Of a stretch of DNA of 10,000 nt, positions 5,467 to 10,000 are shown one piece after another. This DNA is from Nitrospira sp. (lineage in GTDB: Bacteria > Nitrospirota > Nitrospiria > Nitrospirales > Nitrospiraceae), in the NCBI GenBank assembly GCA_020216985.1, contig JAIWOH010000148.1, positions 1-10,000 on the forward strand, read 5' to 3'. The position numbers and the translations under genes were made by a program. The notes beneath the pieces are model-generated. The model saw nothing but the letters and a program-made list of their open reading frames with translations, was not told the DNA's origin and searched no databases. Every line of letters starts with the position of its first letter. The stretch's first letter is position 1.

Positions 5467-6999
5467 ATGATTCCCGATCTCACCCACACCATGAATCCCC
5501 AAAACATGGAAACGGACATGGGGACGGGCATGGGAACGATTGCCTCTGAGCCGGCCCTTCATCGTCCTGCTAATCCGTTCGGGTCGTCCTTCTCGCGCGC
5601 AGTGAGTCTGATCTCGGCTGCTCTGTTGCTCTCGGTCTTAGGATCGCTGCTCTGGTTTTCCGCGACGGTGCCGCCGCTCAATCGTATTGAAGAGCCGGAT
5701 CGGGCTCTCGATCTGATGGTCGGGCGTATGATGGAGGCGCAAGAGGAACTCCGCCGTCTTCCCCCCTGGCAACAGCGGCTGACCGAATGGATGGTCGGAA
5801 GCAATGACTATGAACGGCTGCTCGCCATTCAGTGGTATCAAGAGCTGGTTGAAGCTACGGACGATCCGCCCTCGAAGTTACGGCTCGCGATTCTCCAAGC
5901 GGAAGAAGGGCAAAAACAGGACGTGCTGGCCGAAGCCCAAACCTGGCAGAACCTTCCCGAGCCGATGCCCCTCTATGCCAGATGGATCGAGGCGGCTTAT
6001 GGTTTGGAAGAGTTGAACCACGAGGAAGTAGCCGGATGGCAAGAAGCCTTGGCGGACACTCTGCCGGAAACCTTGTCCGACGGATGGTTTTATAGAACCC
6101 TTGTCACCAGGTTGGCACAACGGTCGGGAGACAGCGATCTCCTCGTCGCTCTGGAGAAGCCGGTTGAACGGCAGGGACCTCGGCTTCAGGATCGATTGAA
6201 TAGCCTTCTGTTTGTTGAGCTGTTTTGTGTCATCATCGGTTCCTTTGCATTGGCGTCGATCATTCGAGGGCGAAAAGTCCGGCCGGATTGTATCCGTCTT
6301 GCCGGTTCCGGTGTTCCTCCTTCATGGACCGCCGAGGTCGGCACAGCCGTGTTGTTGCGGGGAGGCGCGATGGGCGCTCTGGTCACCATTGCGTTTCTCT
6401 TGACGCCGCCCGTCGATTCCTTATCGATAGAGGCCATGGCGATCCCCTTGACCAACCTTCCTCTGTTGATTCTGGCCTATGTCCATCTCCTCAAGCCGGC
6501 GGGGCTCGATATCCGGAGGGCGTTTGGTTTTCACATTGACCGGGCCGACCTTGGCCGATTGGCTGTCGCATCGTTGGGTACGATTGCGGCGGGACTCTGG
6601 GGCGAATGGGTGATCGGACAGGCCCTTGAACAAATAGAGATCACGAATCATTGGACGGAATGGTTCGACGCCGATTTGGTCTGGGGGAGGGGAGCGGCAC
6701 TGACCGTCAGTTTGCTGGAGTACATCGTCTTCGCGCCGATCTTTGAAGAAATTGCCTTTCGAGGACTGTTGTTCGCCACCCTCCGCCACCGGCTGTCGTT
6801 TGCTCCTGCCGCGCTCGTGAGCGCCGCTATTTTTGCCGCCGCCCATGGTTACGGCTTGATCGGGTTTCTCAGTGTCTTGTGGAGCGGAATCCTGTGGGCC
6901 TGGGTGTATGAAAAGACGGGGAGCCTTTTGCCCGGGATGATCGCCCATGCGGCGAACAATCTGTTTGTCTCTCTTACGGTCATGGCGTTGCTTCGCTAG
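5467..6999 (+). CDS. CPBP-family intramembrane metalloprotease with large N-terminal domain
   Basis: A membrane protein of about 510 residues from ATG 5467. Its C-terminal half is an Abi/CAAX-prenyl-protease-like (CPBP) domain. Numbered from 5467, the glutamate motif EEIAFRG begins at 427 (Glu427, Glu428, Arg432), the second motif FAAAHG has His460, and the third motif AHAANN has His494 and Asn497/Asn498; these form the presumed metal site. Hydrophobic segments lie near 46-66, 246-267, 297-313, 323-341, 362-382, 410-426, 446-462, 464-480 and 494-509. Between the first two lies about 175 residues of hydrophilic, mainly helical sequence, probably outside the cytoplasm, that I do not recognise. 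Bacterial CPBP proteins are often far shorter (200-300 residues). The start is uncertain: GTG 5449 and ATGs at 5491, 5506, 5518 and 5530 are in frame, and none has a good Shine-Dalgarno. The 3' end overlaps the SDR gene by 20 bp. Confidence 0.88.
   Translation: MIPDLTHTMNPQNMETDMGTGMGTIASEPALHRPANPFGSSFSRAVSLISAALLLSVLGSLLWFSATVPPLNRIEEPDRALDLMVGRMMEAQEELRRLPPWQQRLTEWMVGSNDYERLLAIQWYQELVEATDDPPSKLRLAILQAEEGQKQDVLAEAQTWQNLPEPMPLYARWIEAAYGLEELNHEEVAGWQEALADTLPETLSDGWFYRTLVTRLAQRSGDSDLLVALEKPVERQGPRLQDRLNSLLFVELFCVIIGSFALASIIRGRKVRPDCIRLAGSGVPPSWTAEVGTAVLLRGGAMGALVTIAFLLTPPVDSLSIEAMAIPLTNLPLLILAYVHLLKPAGLDIRRAFGFHIDRADLGRLAVASLGTIAAGLWGEWVIGQALEQIEITNHWTEWFDADLVWGRGAALTVSLLEYIVFAPIFEEIAFRGLLFATLRHRLSFAPAALVSAAIFAAAHGYGLIGFLSVLWSGILWAWVYEKTGSLLPGMIAHAANNLFVSLTVMALLR
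5506..5541 (+). repeat. Imperfect 12-bp tandem repeat at the 5' end of the protease gene
   Basis: Three consecutive 12-base units begin ATGGAAACG, ATGGGGACG and ATGGGAACG at 5506, 5518 and 5530. Units 1 and 2 differ at three positions and unit 3 diverges at its end. They encode METD, MGTG, MGTI. Each unit supplies an in-frame ATG, so the repeat multiplies the possible translation starts. Confidence 0.55.
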
Positions 7000-7813
7000 A
7001 AGTTTCCGCTGCGAAGATCTGTTCTAGAGACTGGAGCAAGTCGGTATGGAGAAGCGACGCACCAGCTTGAGCCAAGAGAGAGAGGAGCTTGCCGTTGTCG
7101 ATACGTTTGCCGATCGACTCGTCTCCAACTTCAACTATCGGTTGAACTCCAAATTGCTCCCTCGCCAGATGGCAGATGTCTTGCCAGGTTCGTGGTGTCC
7201 CGTCGCTCACATTGTAGGCTTCCCCTGGGACCCCTTGTTCCAATACAGCCAGGCAGATGTTTGTCAGGTCTTCCACGTGGATCAGATTAACGTATTTTCG
7301 TGAGGGACCGACCCGTCCCTGCTTGATCCAATGGAGGGGATTGCGGCCATGACCGTAGATTCCTGCAACTCGCAATACGATGGCTTGACAAGTGGTTCTC
7401 AGCCATTCCTCACCTCGCACGCGAGATTTTGATCGATCCAGCGGTGCCGTTTCATCAACCCATGCAGGAGGGTAGTTGCGCGACGGAGTCGTTTGATAGG
7501 CCGAGGTACTACCCAAGACCACCAGACGGTTGACCGTCATGTTTATGGTTGCGGCAAATTCTTGAACGAGTCCCAGCGGCTCGGCGGGAAAACACCAAAG
7601 AAGATCGCAAGCGAGAGGGAGATTGCGCCATGTCGTCCGATCTGCAAGATCGAAACGAATGCGGCGCTCCGGCGGAACAAAGCCAAGGTGGTGATGAGGG
7701 GCACGGCTCGTAGCCAGGACAATCCGACCACGGGCAGTTCCTTTGTTATACACGAGTCGGCCTGTGTATCCGGTTCCCAGAATGACTAGCGGTTTCACGG
7801 TCTCTGCGGTCAC
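6980..7813 (-). CDS. Atypical NAD(P)-binding SDR, epimerase/dehydratase-like
   Basis: A 277-residue soluble protein of the extended/atypical short-chain dehydrogenase group. The N-terminal Rossmann nucleotide-binding motif is ILGTGYTG (11-18). FDLAD around residue 56 is the usual adenine-contacting aspartate region. VVLGSTSAYQ follows the fourth strand, then WVDETAPLDRSKSR, VLRVAGIYGHGRNP and YNVSDGTPRTWQDIC, typical of YeeZ-like nucleoside-diphosphate-sugar epimerase homologues. The catalytic YxxxK is not visible: the equivalent place reads RSKSRVRGEEWL. Classical epimerase chemistry is therefore doubtful, and a binding or unusual redox role is possible. GTG 7813 is chosen because AGGAGAGG lies 7 bases upstream; the frame stays open to an alternative start at 7867, which adds 18 residues unlike the family. 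The gene is convergent with the protease gene and divergent from the helicase gene. Confidence 0.87.
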   Translation of the reverse strand: MTAETVKPLVILGTGYTGRLVYNKGTARGRIVLATSRAPHHHLGFVPPERRIRFDLADRTTWRNLPLACDLLWCFPAEPLGLVQEFAATINMTVNRLVVLGSTSAYQTTPSRNYPPAWVDETAPLDRSKSRVRGEEWLRTTCQAIVLRVAGIYGHGRNPLHWIKQGRVGPSRKYVNLIHVEDLTNICLAVLEQGVPGEAYNVSDGTPRTWQDICHLAREQFGVQPIVEVGDESIGKRIDNGKLLSLLAQAGASLLHTDLLQSLEQIFAAETSSEATP

Positions 7814-7820
7814 CTGTGTT

Positions 7821-7828
7821 CCTCTCCT
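7821..7828 (-). promoter_or_regulatory. Ribosome binding site deciding the SDR start
   Basis: AGGAGAGG on the minus strand is separated by 7 bases from GTG 7813-7811. It fixes the start at the residue just before the Rossmann strand and rejects the 18-codon extension. Confidence 0.65.
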
Positions 7829-7835
7829 CTGTGAC

Positions 7836-7885
7836 CTATCTTGTTCACAAGCACAGAAGAAAAACAACGGGGCTTCTATCTTGTT
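7836..7885. repeat. 10-bp direct repeat 40 bp apart upstream of the SDR gene
   Basis: CTATCTTGTT occurs at 7836-7845 and again at 7876-7885, identical over 10 bases and exactly 40 bp apart, about four helical turns. On the minus strand it reads AACAAGATAG upstream of the SDR ribosome binding site. It may be a pair of regulator sites for the SDR gene or the divergent helicase gene, or chance. Confidence 0.4.
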
Positions 7886-7958
7886 TTGTCGTGTTCCCGC
7901 TGTCTGTGGGCGAGCGAGGATGCTGATTCATACCATCGAGTGTTCTCCCGGGGCATGA

Positions 7959-7964
7959 TAAGAT
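7959..7964 (+). promoter_or_regulatory. -10-like hexamer of the lhr-type helicase gene
   Basis: TAAGAT ends 8 bases before ATG 7973, placing the expected transcript start at or beside the start codon. A weak -35-like TCGAGT (7936-7941) lies 17 bp upstream. No Shine-Dalgarno is present. If leaderless, ATG 7973 is the start and the in-frame ATG at 7955 is part of the promoter. Confidence 0.4.
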
Positions 7965-7972
7965 CTGATCCC

Positions 7973-10000
7973 ATGCCGCTTTCCGGGTTTCATCCTTTGA
8001 TTGCCGACTGGTTCCTATCCCACATCGGCGGGCCGACCGACGTGCAACGTAAGGCTTGGCCGTCCATTCGATCGGGCGCTGACGTCTTGATCGCCGCGCC
8101 CACCGGATCGGGCAAGACGCTTGCCGCGTTTCTTTCGTGCATCGACCGGTTGTTCCAACAAGCCTTGGCATGCGAGCTAGAAGACTGGACTCAAGTGCTC
8201 TATGTCTCGCCGCTCAAGGCGCTGAGCAACGATGTGCAGAAAAACCTGCAACGGCCGCTGGCCGAGATCGGTCAAGCCGCCTTGCAAGCCGGGCTCCTCA
8301 TGCCGGATCTGCGCGTGCTCGTCAGGACCGGCGATACGCCCGTCGCCGATCGCCAACGGATGCTCAAGCGGCCGCCCCACATTCTGGTGACGACGCCGGA
8401 GTCGCTGTTCATTCTGCTCACGGCGGAAAAAAGCCGAGCGATGCTCCGAACAATCCGCACCGTCATCGTGGATGAAATCCATGCGGTCGCGCCCACCAAA
8501 CGGGGTGCTCACCTGGCCCTCTCTTTGGAGCGGCTGGAGGACCTGAGCGGGATCAGACCGCAACGGATCGGTCTCTCAGCCACCCAAAGGCCGATCGAGT
8601 TGGTCGCGCGCTTTTTGGTGGGATATCACAGCGAGAGAGAGGTTGAGCAACTTCCCTGCACAATCATCGATGTCGGCCATCGGCGGGAGTTGGACCTTGC
8701 TGTGGAGGTGCCGAAGGATGAGTTGAGCGCCGTGGCAACCAACGCGATTTGGGCGGATGTCTATGATCGCCTTGCCGACCTGGTTCGGCACCATCGATCG
8801 ACCTTGGTCTTTGTGAACACGAGGCGCCTGGCCGAGCGGGTCGCCCATGCGATGGAAGAACGACTTGCCGACCTCGGACCGGACGTCGTCGCGGCGCATC
8901 ATGGGAGCCTGTCACGGCAGATTCGTCTCCGAGCAGAAGAGCAGTTGAAGGCCGGCAAGACACGGGTGGTGATTGCCACGGCGTCTCTTGAATTGGGCAT
9001 CGATGTGGGAACCGTGGATCTTGTCTGTCAGATCGGCTCGCCCAGGGCCATTGCGACGTGCCTCCAACGAATCGGACGGGCCGGCCATTGGGTCACGGCC
9101 ATTCCCAAGGGACGACTCTTTGCTTTGACGAGAGACGACTTGGTGGAGTGTGCGGCGATGGTGCGGGCGATTCAAAACGGAATCCTGGACCAAATCGAAA
9201 TCCCCGATGCCCCACTGGATATCTTGGCTCAACAGATTATCGCATCGGTTGCCAGCCGCCCATGGTCAGAAGAAGAATTGTTTGCCCTCTGCTGTCGGGC
9301 CTATCCCTATCGGAACCTGGCCCGTTCGGAGTTCGACCAGATCATTCGCATGCTGGCGGATGGCATCGCCACCAAACGGGGGAGGGGGCAGGCCTATCTT
9401 TTCCACGACAGAATCAATCATAGGCTGAAGGCACGGCGCGGCGCCAGATTGGCCGCCATCACATCAGGTGGAGCCATTCCCGAAACCGCGACCTATCAAG
9501 TCATCGCCGAACCGGACGGTACGGTGGTGGGATCGGTGGATGAAGATTTTGCCGTGGAAAGCCTCGCCGGCGACATCATGTTGCTGGGCAATACGTCGTG
9601 GCGCATCAAGGGGATCGAAGCAGGCAAGGTCCGTGTTGAGGATGCCCAGGGAGCCCCGCCGACCATTCCTTTTTGGCGAGGTGAGGCTCCGTCCCGCACG
9701 GCTGAACTGTCGGCTGCCGTTTCCAAACTGAGGCAGGACCTTGAGACTCGGTTGGTCAAGCATAGGATGTCGGAATCAGGAAACCGTGAGGGGAAAGGAT
9801 CGGCAGAGGGAGATCATTCGTTCAACACAGATCCAATCACCCTTCAATGGCTCAAACAGGAATGCGGCTTGGATGTGAGGGGAGCACAACAGGTGATGGA
9901 GTATCTGTTGGCCGGACGAGCCGTGCTTGGCATGGTCCCGACGCAGGAAACCATCGTGGCCGAACGGTTCTTTGACGAGAGCGGCGGCATGCAGTTGGTG
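7973..10000 (+). CDS. lhr: Lhr-family DEAD/DEAH-box helicase, 3'-partial
   Basis: An ATP-dependent superfamily 2 helicase, Lhr group, acting on DNA or RNA:DNA hybrids in the cytosol and linked in other bacteria to DNA repair. The frame is open from ATG 7973 to the window end, 676 residues without a stop; long Lhr proteins reach about 1,400-1,500. Motifs in order: PTDVQ (21-25), Walker A PTGSGKT (43-49), motif Ia SPLKALSND (79-87), TPES (141-144), motif II DEIH (167-170), motif III SAT (202-204), motif IV TLVFVNTRR (277-285), motif V ATASLELGIDVG (335-346) and motif VI QRIGRAGH (365-372). A winged-helix region (about 410-480) and the Lhr-core beta domain follow, with LLGNTSWRIKGIE and APPTIPFWRGEAPSRT (561-576). 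The last visible residues, ERFFDESGGMQLV, lead into the C-terminal half typical of long Lhr. ATG 7955, in frame, is the alternative start. The gene is divergent from the SDR gene. Confidence 0.94.
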   Translation, partial: MPLSGFHPLIADWFLSHIGGPTDVQRKAWPSIRSGADVLIAAPTGSGKTLAAFLSCIDRLFQQALACELEDWTQVLYVSPLKALSNDVQKNLQRPLAEIGQAALQAGLLMPDLRVLVRTGDTPVADRQRMLKRPPHILVTTPESLFILLTAEKSRAMLRTIRTVIVDEIHAVAPTKRGAHLALSLERLEDLSGIRPQRIGLSATQRPIELVARFLVGYHSEREVEQLPCTIIDVGHRRELDLAVEVPKDELSAVATNAIWADVYDRLADLVRHHRSTLVFVNTRRLAERVAHAMEERLADLGPDVVAAHHGSLSRQIRLRAEEQLKAGKTRVVIATASLELGIDVGTVDLVCQIGSPRAIATCLQRIGRAGHWVTAIPKGRLFALTRDDLVECAAMVRAIQNGILDQIEIPDAPLDILAQQIIASVASRPWSEEELFALCCRAYPYRNLARSEFDQIIRMLADGIATKRGRGQAYLFHDRINHRLKARRGARLAAITSGGAIPETATYQVIAEPDGTVVGSVDEDFAVESLAGDIMLLGNTSWRIKGIEAGKVRVEDAQGAPPTIPFWRGEAPSRTAELSAAVSKLRQDLETRLVKHRMSESGNREGKGSAEGDHSFNTDPITLQWLKQECGLDVRGAQQVMEYLLAGRAVLGMVPTQETIVAERFFDESGGMQLV

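Noticed and set aside
6421..6948. 175-codon open frame on the minus strand across the protease core
   Set aside because: Antisense to the CPBP catalytic motifs; the translation is a Pro/Arg/Asp-rich shadow.
7814..7867. 18-codon N-terminal extension of the SDR protein
   Set aside because: A strong ribosome binding site precedes GTG 7813, and the extra Phe/Cys-rich residues are not needed before the Rossmann strand.
1..10000. Defence island, CRISPR array, prophage or transposon
   Set aside because: No direct-repeat array, transposase, integrase, tRNA-flanking site or clustered defence genes; the Lhr helicase and CPBP protease are both common chromosomal genes and are separated by an unrelated SDR gene on the other strand.

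Overview
This window is an ordinary chromosomal stretch carrying eight protein-coding genes, six complete and two cut by the window edges. It shows no RNA gene, insertion sequence, CRISPR array or phage module. Base composition is moderately GC-rich, with many GTG starts. The type of tRNA nucleotidyltransferase, the long Lhr helicase and a small DUF6573-like protein with a THDERKAAEAAF-type N-terminus suggest the phylum Nitrospirota, most likely Nitrospira. That placement rests on recognition of protein style, not on a database search.

Layout from left to right: (1) the C-terminal part of a class II tRNA nucleotidyltransferase on +, whose real start lies upstream of the window; (2) a 234-residue DUF6573-like protein on -; (3) an MFS transporter on -; (4) a small class C J-domain protein on +; (5) a metal-dependent amidohydrolase on -; (6) a CPBP (Abi/CAAX-like) intramembrane protease with a large N-terminal extracytoplasmic domain on +; (7) an atypical NAD(P)-binding epimerase/dehydratase-like SDR on -; (8) the N-terminal 676 residues of an Lhr-family DEAD/DEAH helicase on +.

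Strands alternate almost gene by gene, so nearly every gene appears to be its own transcription unit and no shared pathway is evident. The three tail-to-tail junctions are extremely tight: a 27 bp overlap, a 4 bp gap and a 20 bp overlap, with no visible intrinsic terminator. The divergent head-to-head gaps (about 140-205 bp) hold the regulatory signals: a 13-bp-stem hairpin between the MFS and J-protein genes, an inverted repeat over the candidate -10 of the amidohydrolase, and a 10-bp direct repeat 40 bp apart in front of the SDR gene. Several genes lack a Shine-Dalgarno sequence and instead have a -10-like hexamer ending 7-9 bases before the start codon, which suggests leaderless transcripts.

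I see no convincing new multi-gene system. The items most worth a second look are the leaderless-type starts, the DUF6573-like gene, the intergenic hairpin, and the protease and J-protein with uncharacterised extra domains.
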